A stretch of DNA of 64,000 bases from Parastagonospora avenae f. sp. tritici 18332-5 (taxonomy: Eukaryota > Ascomycota > Dothideomycetes > Pleosporales > Phaeosphaeriaceae), in assembly GCA_022559985.1 (NCBI GenBank), contig JAFJTR010000004.1, forward strand, positions 310,001-374,000, given 5' to 3'. The notes below the pieces were generated by a model that made no database searches, had not been told where the DNA came from, and worked only from the letters and a program-made list of their open reading frames with translations. Each line of letters begins with the position of its first letter. Within the stretch, counting starts at the first letter, position 1. Shown piece by piece: positions 43,127 to 52,971 of the stretch. Position numbers and translations under genes: made by a program.

Positions 43127-44996
43127 TCATGCTTTCGAGCTCAGCTCGGCATCAACGTAGCGCGGCCACGTGTTGGTGAAGACTAGGTACTTGATGCTCT
43201 CAAACGCCGCGTCGAAGACTTCCTCTGAGAACTCGCTGGGCACGATACTCCGCGTGCTCGCAGTGCTCGACGTCGTGCGGTTCGACTCGAGACTGGCCGG
43301 GCGGCTGAGCGTGTCTTCCCACGGGCAGACGACATTCTCTCGCAGGCCCGGGGATTTGAGCGCATCTGGAGTGCTGCTGCGAGGCATGTATGGGTCGAAT
43401 TCGACTTCTGAAAACATGTTCTGTAGCGTCTTGAAGATCTTGTACTCGATGTTGATGGGTGTCTCGGCGGTGAAGGGGTTGACGAGGGTGAAGTATATGA
43501 GAGATGCATCGTTGAACATCTGACGGCGCTGCGCTGTGGTGACAATCTTCAGGAGGCACCACTTCTTTTTGAAGTTTCGCACTTCGCGGAGGAAGATTGT
43601 GTTTTCAGCTGTGAATTCGCGGGACGCGGCCCATGCGATCAGTGGCTCAATGCTGTTCTCGATACTAAATTCCAGCGCTTGCATCGATGCTTTTGACTTT
43701 AGCTCCTTGCTGAAGATTACGGTCGACGACTTGGTTGAGTGTGTAGAGTGTGTGGAGGTCAGGGATTCTGTCTCGGATGTGGATGTGGTCCGCTGGCAAG
43801 GCTTCGATTTGAAAGCATCGCGCAGTGGAATGATGATGAGTACTTGTTGACATACGATGAGCGATGGTATAAACCTGCAGCGAGTCAGTCGATATTCTTG
43901 TGACCAATGTGGTACAGTTATGTTTAGATAGACCCTGCGTTCGTATACAAAAGAAACGTATTTGGGTATGCGTTGCACTTACCATCCAGCTGGCGCAAAG
44001 TACTTGTTGATACTCATCACACCTCCAAGGTTCGAGAAGGTAAATGCGATCCACAGTGGTGTACCGGGGAGACTGTGGAATGGTCAGCAAGGTTCAACTG
44101 TGTATTGGGTTAGACGTGCCCTGCAAGAATCGCAAGTCTAGTTTGCCATGCCCAAGAGTGCACATCCTTGATATGGCGGATCTTCCACAATATCCACGGT
44201 CCAACAATGATAGTCCAGAACAGCTGTACGAAGATGGATGGGATCCTGCAGATAGTTCAGTAGCTGTCAGTTTATTTCACAAGAACCTCATACCATTCCA
44301 AGCCTCTACGGCATTCACGGTATGATGCCTCTTCACTAAAGAAGCCATAGTAGCCGTGGAAGCGGCGGGAGCCAAAGAAGAGAATGATGGCGGGAATCAA
44401 CTGCGATCGTTAGCTGATGTAGTCGCCATGTGCGCTGCTATACTGACTGAGACTGCGAACCCTATTATGGAGCCGACGTAGACCTTCATGGCTGCGTCAA
44501 GGTCGGTCCATGCTTCCCAGAGGCCCATTGGCGTGTATGAAAGGCGCTTCTTGCGAGCACCTTCCAAGTAGTTGCGCGTCAGTCGACGTTGACTTTCATA
44601 GGCTGTGAGCACCCTAGCATTACAGGCTGCAGAACGTTAGCGAGCTCTCGGAGTTGGGATGTCTGGAAAAGCACCTTGAAAGAGAGCCATGCCTGACGGC
44701 AGGAAGACGGACATGATCCAGAATTCAGCTGAACATGGAAATAGTCCGTTCCACGGATAGACAAGCAGGACGAGTACGAGGTATACATGGAGTGTCGATA
44801 TAGCTGAAAATATAACTTTAAGGTTCCGTATCCGTACACAAAAGGCAGAGCGGTGTCGATTGAGCAAGAAGAGCTCGCCAGCCAATACTATCGTGTAAAA
44901 TATGGCGGCGATAACGTAGACGATCCCAAGAGCATCAGTGTTGGGCGCACCGCCGTCTAGGTTCCGGTTGCTTAGAACCGGCGCCATCCTGCCCAT
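43127..44996 (-). CDS. Seven-transmembrane RGS-domain protein (fungal GprK-like class)
   Basis: Predicted plasma-membrane receptor-like protein with a cytosolic regulator-of-G-protein-signalling domain, which would speed GTP hydrolysis on a G-alpha subunit. Six exons: 44996-44675, 44626-44448, 44400-44294, 44245-44120, 44072-43983 and 43874-43127; 523 residues with every phase consistent. Introns are 47-108 nt; the fourth (44119-44073) fits only as GC-AG (GG|GCACGT), restoring LAILAGLPGTPLWIAFTFSN. The seven hydrophobic helices include LGIVYVIAAIFYTIVLAGEL, VYLVLVLLVYPW, EFWIMSVFLPSGMALF, GSIIGFAVSLIPAIILFFG, VQLFWTIIVGPWILW and FIPSLIVCQQVLIIIPL. The RGS-like part is ALEFSIENSIEPLIAWAASR and FLREVRNFKKKW, closing with EVFDAAFESIKYLVFTNTWP. 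The ligand is unknown. Low-complexity Ser/Thr (STHSTHSTKSST) links the two parts. Confidence 0.85.
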
Positions 44997-45740
44997 AGCG
45001 TGATTGTGCTCAACGAAGTGGTAGTTACTGATCAGCGGGTCGTGGGGCGGTAGGAGGTATAGACTTTTGGGATCCCCCTCTTACTTAACGGGTTGAGCTT
45101 GGGACTAGTGGCTGAAGGATCGAACGACGTGGGTACCGAGGATGCGGCACAGTCAAGTCAGGGTTGCAAAATGCTAGGGTTGGGAAGCACAATGCTGGGC
45201 AGCAAGTAAATGTCAGAGACTGATGCGTGACCGAAAGCTTGCACATGAACAGAGAAGACTGTCAAAGAGAAGAAACGCAACAAAGTTCAGCAGCAGACCA
45301 AACGAATGGGCAGCAAGGGGGCGTTAAGTGTTGGTAGGTCGGATACTGCCGAGGAGAGCTACATCGTGACACCCAGAACGGTGGGGGACATCCCTGGTAC
45401 AACACGAAGGGATAGCCTTTGGTCCAGGGAGAGACGCGTGAGCTGCAGCGCCATAGCGGAGCATGGTATCACCAAGGGCCGCCAGCGCTACACAGACTGC
45501 TACGCTGCCATACCGTTAGCCTATATTGCCGGTGCGCAAATCTGCTATATGCGTCGAAACCTGGTGACCTGCAGACGGGACAGTTCATGGTCGAGTCGGA
45601 GATGTTGTCGGGATGAGGTGGCCGGAGAGATCGGTGAAGGAGGATCGTGCATGGGATCAAACTGTGGCTGATGCGCGCCGTTCCTGCCAATTTCCTAACG
45701 AATTGGGTTTCGGGCACTCGGCGCCGTGAACGCCTCTTTG

Positions 45741-45772
45741 CGACCACGACCACGACCACGACCACGACACGA
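45741..45772 (+). repeat. Hexanucleotide microsatellite (CGACCA)n
   Basis: About five consecutive CGACCA/CCACGA units. It produces artefactual poly-Val and Arg-Pro frames on the two strands and is not itself coding evidence. Confidence 0.85.
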
Positions 45773-46186
45773 CGTGCACAATACATCCGCTGAGTTGGGA
45801 TGCGTGATAAGATGCTACACGAAGTTCAGCGGGCTGTATCGCCTCCATCACGTACCATGGCCTTCTTTTCACGGGGAGCGGTTGCGCCTAGTGGATGGTT
45901 CATGCAGGTACGGCACAGCTTGCGGCCCACACTGCATAACGCGCCTGGAAGAACTCCTCGATACTGCGACCTTGCACGCTAGCAAGCCGATGCGACCATG
46001 GTTCTCCAGTCAATGCGATATCCTCGAGCATCGCCGTTTCGGTTTCATCAGGGCGCAGTCCCTGTTGGCTAGCGCCAGCCTTGCCTTCATGCAGCTCACT
46101 CATCCCTCGCGAATGGAGCAATTCTCAGACCCGCCTTATGTCGAATCTCACTCTGGCACGTGTTAGTCTCATACCAGACCTTCTGG

Positions 46187-46549
46187 AAGAATATGCGATA
46201 CCTCTGGGTTTCTCGACAAGGTGAACACCATACATACGCCAGACGCCATCACGGGATACATCACCCCCATTTGGCCGACTACCCACCTTGCGACATCTGG
46301 CTGGGAGGCGCAAAGCCTTCCGACCTCTCGTTGGTCTCTCAGGTACAGGTAACTGTTTCTGTCCCCGGCAGATGATGCGGGGAAGAAGCCGGTCGTACAC
46401 GCTGCCTGACTCGGTCCTAGCATTGGAGCAGAACTTGACGCCTTCCAGAAGAAGATGTTTGCACCACAACGCAAGACGCCAGTGCACAGCAGTGGATCTG
46501 CCTCGCGATTGCGGGTACTCTCTGCGGAAGCACTCGATCTGCGCGCCAT
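46187..46549 (-). CDS. Possible gene fragment of unknown function (strand uncertain)
   Basis: An ATG-started minus-strand frame (MARRSSASAESTRNREADPL) that reads smoothly through NSYLYLRDQREVGRLCASQP, WVVGQMGVMYPVMASGVCM and FTLSRNPEVSHILPEG, then meets stops after 46187. A GTCTGG or GTATGA donor with an ACTAAC branch follows, and a further open minus frame exists at 46121-45900 (ETETAMLEDIALTGEPWSHR). Joining the two in phase is possible but unproven. The plus strand is also open across most of this interval. No domain is recognised. Confidence 0.3.
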
Positions 46550-47893
46550 GATCCGCAGCGATCTTGCAGAGTCAGTCTATCTGGCGATGGAGAGCAGACC
46601 TCAGCTCTGCTACACAGACTGGCCCCAGCGAACCGCTGTGGCTGCTGACTTTACTAGCCAAGGAAACAAAAAGATCGAGCTCATCAATACGCAGTGCAAC
46701 ACATCAAACTCTGATCGCGCCCTTTTTTACTTCGGCCTACACACCTCGTTGAAGTGTTGAGATAGCTATCCCCGTGCTGGCCGCGCTCATCCAGAGCCCT
46801 GGGGATTAAAGCCGTTGAAGTGTAACATTCCGCCCTCCTCGTGACTTTGTGTAGCACGCTCACGTCGATCCTGTCAGAGATATCGACTGACCTCATTTCA
46901 ACCCCCAAAAACCAGCCATCGTCCCAACATATTGGCTAATGGCTGCGCCAGTGTGTACTACGAGGCGTCCGCCCACTGCAGCGATCAACGACTGATGCGC
47001 CCCCAGTATGTTTCAAACAAAACAACAAACCACCAGCCCCTTTTCCTTTTAATAGCAATTTAGCTGGATGAACGAGCTGTGAGACCTATTGCCTGTCAAA
47101 CAATCGGCACAGCTTCCCCGCCGAAACAAGAGGCTGTCAACCCCATATGAACTCCCGGTGCCACGCGGATTGTACCACGAGCCAATGAGTTTGGTCTGGA
47201 AGCATTCCGCACATCCCCATGGTAGCATGGGAGGATTCCATGCGAGCTGCCGGTAACTGGCAGCGTGTCATTCTACCATGCGGACAGCCGTACGTTGTTG
47301 CGCCCACCCCACAGACAATCTGACGTGCGGACGTAACTGCTACTTCGGGGTTCTTGTGGTCGTCGAGACGAGCTTCATTACCGTGGCGACAGGAACACAT
47401 AGAACTCGTCCTATTTCCTACTTGCTATTGGGTGGTGTACGGCGCATCCGAAATTCCCATTCGACGCCTTTACAGCACAATAATCAGCATGTCAACAGGT
47501 TACAGCTGCAGGCCGTAGTGTTACTCACCCTGGAGCTTGTATACACTTTTATCGCGGTACCTGGCAGATGCGTTCTTCTTCCTTTGTCCACACGTTATCA
47601 TGATTACAGTCGTCTTGGGTTTCTTCCACTGACTAGATGATCGTGCCAGAGCGCTGCGCGTCTTTGCATCGTAACTGATGGCAACCGCGATGTGCGTGTG
47701 ATTTCCATTTGGATCAACATGTGCAATCCGTACGCGCAATGGCGGGGACCGAAAGAAAAAGGTGGGAATGCAAGATACGAATCAAGGTGGAAAAATTTCG
47801 TTATAGTCTCTTGACTGAACCACACATATACTAGTTGATTATCATAATCCTTACCTATTGGCTTTCCCCCTAGTCCAGCGTGTATGTACTAGC

Positions 47894-49027
47894 CTACTCG
47901 ATGTCGACCTTCCTGATCTCAACATAGCCAGTATCCAATTTGGGCACCTCGACCCTCAAAATACCATCCTCAAGCTTCGCAGTGATGCCATCAGTATCGA
48001 TATGCGCCGGGCTGGCCCTCGTGCCCAAGCGAAGCTTCCTCTCGAACGGTCCGACCTTCCTCTCGTTCATCGCAAGGGTCTTGAGGAACTCCTCGTCACC
48101 AGGACGATAGATGACACCAGCTACAGACAACTCGCTCTTCTCAGCGTCCCAGTTCACGCCCACGTCTTCCTTCTTCGCGCCGGGAAGAGAGATGTGGACG
48201 ACATACGCGGAGTCGGTGTCGAATATGTCGGCGTCGGGGACGAGATCCTGGTTGTCTTCGGTATCGTTGTGATTGTTATTGGTGTCAGCAAATTGATTCC
48301 AGAAGTGTGTCGCAAGGATCGCAGGGTCGAAGCCAGCATTGCCGAATAGTCCGGCACCAACCCATGGGCCCCGACCACCGCGACGACCGTGACCACCTGT
48401 GCCGCGATAGGGGTTATGGGGTCCTCTAGGGCCACACTGCTGGTTTGCCTGAAGATGCTCGTCATCAGATCCATGGTGAGGTCCTCTAGACCCACGCTGC
48501 TGGTTTGCCTGACGAACGTCATAATAAGGTCCATGGTGAGATCCGGGGCGGCGAAAACTGCCATGGTGCGGACGACAATGTCCGAAGGGTCCATTCCATC
48601 TTCCAGGACCACCGCAGTAGCGGTCCTGAGGGTCTCGACCTTCAGAGCAACCTTCGTTATCTGAGCCCGAGTTTCCTGATGGTCCTTCTCCGTTGTCCTT
48701 CATCTTATTGTGTCTTTCCTCGCTCTTTTCTTTGCCTGCCTCTGTGCCGTCTGCTTCCAAGTTGGGCGCGGGTGTGGTCTTGAACGGGTTGGTGTTACTA
48801 CGGGAGGGCGGACCGCGATGAGGCATTCCTCGACCGCCAAAAAAGTTGGCACTTAGACCCCAAGGTCCGAATGCAGGCTCTTCGTGGCTCTCTACATCCT
48901 CCTGGCTGGGTTCGCTCTCGCCATTGCGATGCCGGGAGAAGAAAGGATGGCTGTTGCCTTGCTGCTCGAGGCTGGCGAGGAAGTCCCAGAAGGGAGCCGA
49001 TTGATTCATGTATGTGACTGATGGCAT
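47894..49027 (-). CDS. Small heat-shock protein (Hsp20/alpha-crystallin family) with long Gly/His-rich N-terminus
   Basis: ATP-independent holdase chaperone. The C-terminal alpha-crystallin domain begins at DADIFDTDSAYVVHISLPGA and runs KKEDVGVNWDAEKSELSVAG, FERKLRLGTRASP, DGITAKLEDGILRVEVPKLD, ending with VEIRKVDIE. The A-x-L-x-x-G-x-L motif (AKLEDGIL) and final I/V-x-I/V-type residues are present. I start at ATG 49027 (MPSVTYMNQSAPFWDF), giving 377 residues; the frame is open to 49093. The N-terminal part is unusually long: WDF near the start, as in fungal Hsp30/Hsp42, an acidic stretch, then a His/Gly/Arg-rich region (GSRGPHHGSDDEHLQANQQ) containing a 60-bp tandem repeat. Length and composition suggest Hsp42/Hsp30-like stress-granule chaperones. 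A step-type heat-shock element lies about 220 bp upstream. Confidence 0.88.
   Translation of the reverse strand: MPSVTYMNQSAPFWDFLASLEQQGNSHPFFSRHRNGESEPSQEDVESHEEPAFGPWGLSANFFGGRGMPHRGPPSRSNTNPFKTTPAPNLEADGTEAGKEKSEERHNKMKDNGEGPSGNSGSDNEGCSEGRDPQDRYCGGPGRWNGPFGHCRPHHGSFRRPGSHHGPYYDVRQANQQRGSRGPHHGSDDEHLQANQQCGPRGPHNPYRGTGGHGRRGGRGPWVGAGLFGNAGFDPAILATHFWNQFADTNNNHNDTEDNQDLVPDADIFDTDSAYVVHISLPGAKKEDVGVNWDAEKSELSVAGVIYRPGDEEFLKTLAMNERKVGPFERKLRLGTRASPAHIDTDGITAKLEDGILRVEVPKLDTGYVEIRKVDIE
48421..48540 (+). repeat. 60-bp in-frame tandem repeat within the Hsp20 gene
   Basis: Two copies, 48421-48480 and 48481-48540, share GTCCTCTAG, CTGCTGGTTTGCCTGA and ATCCATGGTGAG/GTCCATGGTGAG at exact 60-base offset; a third partial copy follows. 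Each encodes 20 residues (QANQQ and RGPHHG-type motifs) on the minus strand. Confidence 0.88.
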
Positions 49028-50039
49028 GTTCGCATGAACGTGTGTATGAAAGAAGTGTATGTAGAAATGTTTGACATGAGAAGGAAGCCTCACACTTTTG
49101 CAAACTTATATGTAACCTACCTCACCAGGCATCAGGTCGCACGTGTCAGCGTACGTATGTCGACCTGTCCCGCCACCCAGCCTGGAGTGCGTCTAGATAC
49201 GCCATCATCTCGGCAGGGCCAATAGCGAGAGCGACCAACACTGTGCTCGAAGCAAACAGAACTGTCGAGAATACACTTCCAATGGCAGGCTACTCAGATG
49301 CGTCCGCTAGAAGCTGCCTGACCATGTTGTGCTCCAGGCAAACGGTGGTTGCGCGTCTGGTGTGCTACCGAATCCAGCAAGACGGCCTGCAGTCGGGATT
49401 TTCAATGCTCCGATGTACGCCACATGTGGCGACCTTAACAGTTCGGAGCGTAACAGTTCCTACACGGGGAATAGAGACTGGCACTGAAGCTTTTGGACGT
49501 TTATATTAGTTATTACTACAGCTTCTGAGGCCCGTCGTGCATGATGGCCGCAAGAACATCATGCGACGCTTCCGTTACAAGGCCTGAAAAACGCAATAGT
49601 GCAAGTTTCCGATTGCGCATGATCGCTCCTGTCTGGTTATCAAGCAATTGTAGCAAACATACATCGGCCCTATGAAAATGGGAGATGGCGTCGCGGGTGC
49701 TCAGAACCGAAGCGGCGTAAGTAGACTAAATCTCGAATGCTTGAGAGCTTGAGAGGTGATGTTTTCAACAAGAGAGAAAAGAGAAAGATGCTCACGTATC
49801 TCGAGGCTGGGTGGCATAGGGCTGAGTGATGGATGGTGGCGAGATGGTGGCCTGTCAGGTAGGCGCGGGGGAGGGGCAGCAGCTCTCTAACAAGCATTGC
49901 TATGACGCAACCACGCGAGAAAGACAAACATGTGCCCCACCAGACTTCAACCACTTCACCAGAATCAATCTTCGTGCCAATTCGTCTCGAAGCCTCCCCA
50001 TATACACACTCAAAGACCAATTCCGCATCCAATATCACA
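49028..50039. promoter_or_regulatory. Divergent intergenic region, Hsp20 and SRPBCC promoters
   Basis: About 1.0 kb between the divergent Hsp20 (minus) and SRPBCC (plus) genes. Apart from the candidate heat-shock element, no specific site was identified. The minus-strand frame 50245-49670 overlaps the SRPBCC gene and is its shadow. Confidence 0.4.
49249..49271 (-). promoter_or_regulatory. Candidate step-type heat-shock element upstream of the Hsp20 gene
   Basis: Three GAA triplets at 49249-49251, 49259-49261 and 49269-49271, each separated by exactly seven bases (GAA-N7-GAA-N7-GAA). Yeast Hsf1 recognises this step-type arrangement as well as perfect alternating GAA/TTC. It lies 222 bases upstream of the Hsp20 ATG. 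The match is exact in spacing, but binding is inferred. Confidence 0.45.
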
Positions 50040-50600
50040 ATGTCTGCCCGTATCCCCACTTCCACCTCCGTCAGCGAGTCGGCCGTCATTGAGGCACCCT
50101 TCAGCGACGTCTGGCACCTGATCAAGCTCCAGGACTTCAGCAAGTTCTGGTCTGCTCTGGAGAAGAGCGAGTTCGTCAAGGGCACATCTGAGGAGGCTGA
50201 TGTCGTCAAATGGGCTTTCAAGGACGGCTCTGCAGTCGAGGTCAAGCAGGAGGAGCACTCCGTACGTCACTTTCTTTCCACACTCTTAAACATACACTGA
50301 TAATGTCTCCAGAGCATCGACCACTTCATCACATACAGCGTCATCTCCGCGCAGCCTGAGCTCTCATACTCGTCCGTCGTCTCTACCATCCGCGCATATC
50401 CCGTCACCTCTGGCAAGCACGAGGGCCAGACATTCGTCACCTGGACTGGCAACTTCTCCAGCGACGCCGATGCTAGTAAGCAATACCCGTTTTGTCAATT
50501 CCAAGCGCCTACTAACCAAGCAATAGGTGTGATCCAGGACGCCAAGTTCAAGCGCCGTGAAGCCCTCGCAGACCTCGCCAAAGCCGCCTCGAAGAAATAG
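50040..50600 (+). CDS. SRPBCC (START/Bet v1-like) domain protein
   Basis: Small single-domain protein of the helix-grip fold superfamily that binds hydrophobic ligands; annotated relatives are often called polyketide cyclase/dehydrase-like. Exons are 50040-50261, 50313-50475 and 50527-50600 (introns of 51 nt each), 152 residues. The opening SESAVIEAPFSDVWHLIKLQ is the classic strand-helix start of this fold; DFSKFWSALEKSEF follows, then beta strands VKWAFKDGSAVEV, SIDHFITYSVISA and a strand-rich HEGQTFVTWTGNFSSDA. The long C-terminal helix is AKFKRREALADLAKAASKK. There is no signal peptide, so it is cytosolic. The ligand cannot be deduced; no polyketide genes are nearby, so a metabolite-cyclase role is not supported by context. 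Confidence 0.86.
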
Positions 50601-51066
50601 ATTGATGTTACCATGGGAAGGAATGATAGGAATGGAAACTCCGTGTCATCAACGATGCCATAGTGCATTCTCCGAGGTATCACATCTCAGTCGAAAAGCA
50701 AATGTACTATCTTGTGAATACCTGTGTACAACAAAACAATTGCCCTTTCCATGACAAAAGTCGTAAACTAAACGTGAAAGTGCACCGGAAGTTATGAATC
50801 TTTCAGGGCACCGTATCTGCCCCAATAGACCCAAGTTTCACCCGAGTCCTCACGAATACTTGATTTGTACCTAATCTGTGCTGTTTCTGTCACAAGATCA
50901 CCTCAAATAAAGTCGTGGTTGAGTACCTTTCACTCTGTAGTCCTCTTTCGGGTAAGCGCACGCGCACGGCGCAGCATAGGGTGTACCCCTAAGCGCTAAT
51001 TCGCGCCCGCTTTCTTCCCTAAAAGGTCTCCGGAGTCTCTCAGAACCTGAAACCTCAACTTTCAAC
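50601..51066. other. Intergenic region
   Basis: About 470 bases after the SRPBCC stop, holding its 3' UTR and possibly the promoter of the degenerate locus that follows. An AATAAAG at about 50907 may be a processing signal. No gene seen. Confidence 0.3.
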
Positions 51067-51834
51067 ATGGACGCTTCACAAGTGCAATCCGTCAGTGCGG
51101 GCGACCGCGATAGTGAGCATTATGAGCACATCCTGGATCTAGCTCGACTATCTACATCACGATCGCCCCGACCCTTTTCGATGCGCCGTCCGCCAATGTG
51201 GCTGCTGGTCCACCTCCGACTTTATCAATAGATGTGGAAGGCATCCCTAAATTCACTCATGGGTTTGCCCCGCCGTCAACTACACACTAACTACCAGCCA
51301 AGCCGCCGAATGGTATCAACATCCACACCGTGCGTCCGTAAGTTTCCATACACTAGACTCGTGACGGACTATTGGAACTAATATACGTTGAAGTCAAGTT
51401 CATCTTAAGAAGGGTACAAAGGCGGCCAACGTCCCTTCGAGCAAGGTGGTCAAAGTCACGAAGCAGCTTTCGTACATCACTTTTTGGCGCCCGCAAGAAC
51501 CGCAACTTGGGAGGCTGCATAATTCTACATGCGGACCAGATTGAGCTCTACAAGTCCCTCATTCCGACGCTGCCTCCCTACATCTCTAAGTCAGCGAAGC
51601 GTACTGTTGACGACAAGACCAGTACCATTCCGAAGGTCCCAAAACTCCCCCGTTACCAAAGTAAGTGTATTCGTGAGGGTCCCTGTAGCAGACGCTGCTG
51701 CTTTGTCCATGATTAGCAGCTCGCCCATTACGGTCAGGAAGTCATCGACGCGCTTCCAAACTATAGGAGTTTCAAGCAAGCTGACTAAGTTTCATGGGGA
51801 AAGTGGGGGATGGATAGCAAGTAATGATGCATGA
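51067..51834 (+). pseudogene. Degenerate small gene related to the locus at 53.6-54.1 kb
   Basis: ATG 51067 begins MDASQVQSVSAGDRD, followed by GTGAGC. Further protein-like pieces occur in different frames: DAPSANVAAGPPPTLSIDVE (from about 51179), KKGTKAANVPSSKVVKVTKQ (from about 51408), then after a frame change NLGGCIILHADQIELYKSLI (51508 onward), continuing PTLPPYISKSAKRTVDD. A GTAAGT at 51661 may be a donor, with a later open piece to 51834. The LHADQIELYKSLIPTLPPY segment matches VHDDQRELYRDIIAGLPAY in the gene at 53632-54081, so the two are paralogues. I could not join the pieces into one frame without a shift, so it is likely decayed, or its introns are not recognised. Confidence 0.4.
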
Positions 51835-52203
51835 TATATATGTAATTACCGTGTGATGGATGGCAGTGGTAGAATTTGACACTAGGGACAGCTGTACCTA
51901 CAAGATGATTTAATCAAGTTTAAATCCACTCACTCACTTGACTTCTGCTAGTTTTGGTTTGAATCTTAAATTAACTTCTTACGTTGACTATGTGTACATT
52001 CTGTGCCGTCGGATGGCCAAGATCATAGGGAAAGCATCAAGTACAAGCTTTTCACTTCCATTTCTACTTTGAGACAAGCGCCTGGCCATCTACAAAACCA
52101 TCTGTCGAATCTCTCACCTTGATACCACACTGATCCACTCATGCACCTCTGGATTCCGTTGACATTGGTTTGACCTGCCTAAACCTAAAGTACTTGCTCA
52201 AAC
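51835..52203. other. Intergenic region
   Basis: About 370 bases between the degenerate locus and the pseudogene that follows. AT-rich relative to neighbours, with no open frame of note. Confidence 0.35.
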
Positions 52204-52971
52204 GTGGCCAACGTGGATACTCTCCTGATCGAGAACGACGCTGTCGAAGGTACCGCAAATTCGAGCGATACAAGCACAGCGAGCGTCAACTTGGGCGTAG
52301 AGAACAGCGACACAACGACACATGCTCTTGCGCCTGCTCCCACTTCCGTATGTGACACCGACCACGAGTCTGTGCAGCTACGTCCCGGTGGCCATGTTTC
52401 ATTTGTGCGGCTCAATCAAGCTGTCTTTGAGTACGAGCGAGCCGAGAATGAGTGGGTATATCAGCTAGACCACAAAGAAGGTCACGACAACTTTGTGCTT
52501 GCTGAATCTGACCCAGTTGCCTTCTACCTTGAAGCTGCTGGAGATCCAGAAGCGCTCGCAGCTGCACGAAACTACGAATTCGCACTGCCACCACACCCAA
52601 CAACATATCTGGCTGCTAGGTCTGCGTATTTTAATTCCTTGATTGAGTACCGCAAAGCGTAGGACGAAGTCGAGGCTGAGCTGGAGGCCGAGAAGGCTGC
52701 GATTGAGGAATGGAGAAGAAAGAGGATTGACGCTACACATCTCGCTTGGCGTGGGCAGTCTGCTCCAGCTGTCCATGATTAGGCCTATCGCCAACTCTGC
52801 TGTCGGTCCACTACCTGTGAGGTATCGCAAGGTACCTAGGTATCGATCACTCCTGGCCCGTACGTATGCCTGTTCCTCATCTCATGGAACGATACTGACA
52901 TGTCTCCGGTAGAGCGCATGATCACCAAAAACGCTTTAGAAGACGTCGGCTCGATTCAGTACCCGCAGTGA
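52204..52971 (+). pseudogene. Decayed gene for an acidic protein with C-terminal coiled coil
   Basis: A smooth protein-like frame begins at GTG 52204 (ANVDTLLIENDAVEG); the expected ATG appears lost, since a stop lies just upstream and no ATG precedes it. It reads through TSVCDTDHESVQLRPGGHVS and a region rich in Glu and Ala (AESDPVAFYLEAAGDPEALA) until TAG at 52660-52662. Past the TAG the same frame is clearly coding again, with a coiled coil (DEVEAELEAEKAAIEEWRRK), until TAG at 52780. A second frame then continues, VGPLPVRYRKVPRYRSLL, to a GTACGT donor at 52860; a 53-nt intron ends at 52912 and the last exon reads QRMITKNALEDVGSIQYPQ to TGA 52971. Start loss, amber and frameshift together suggest a pseudogene, or a gene with unusual decoding. 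Its function is unknown. Confidence 0.5.

Larger units (their letters stand above)
44997..47893. other. Intergenic region (2.9 kb) with ambiguous open frames
   Basis: The region contains the 7TM-RGS promoter on the left. Both strands carry open frames between 45900 and 46760 (see the low-confidence entry and findings). A six-base microsatellite lies at 45741-45772. The rest (46900-47890) is without supported features; it faces the 3' end of the Hsp20 gene. Confidence 0.35.

Noticed and set aside
45469..45786. Frame with a run of Val residues
   Set aside because: Created by the CGACCA microsatellite; no coding character around it.
49670..50245. Minus-strand frame of 191 codons
   Set aside because: Antisense to SRPBCC exon 1 and its leader; no ATG-supported domain.
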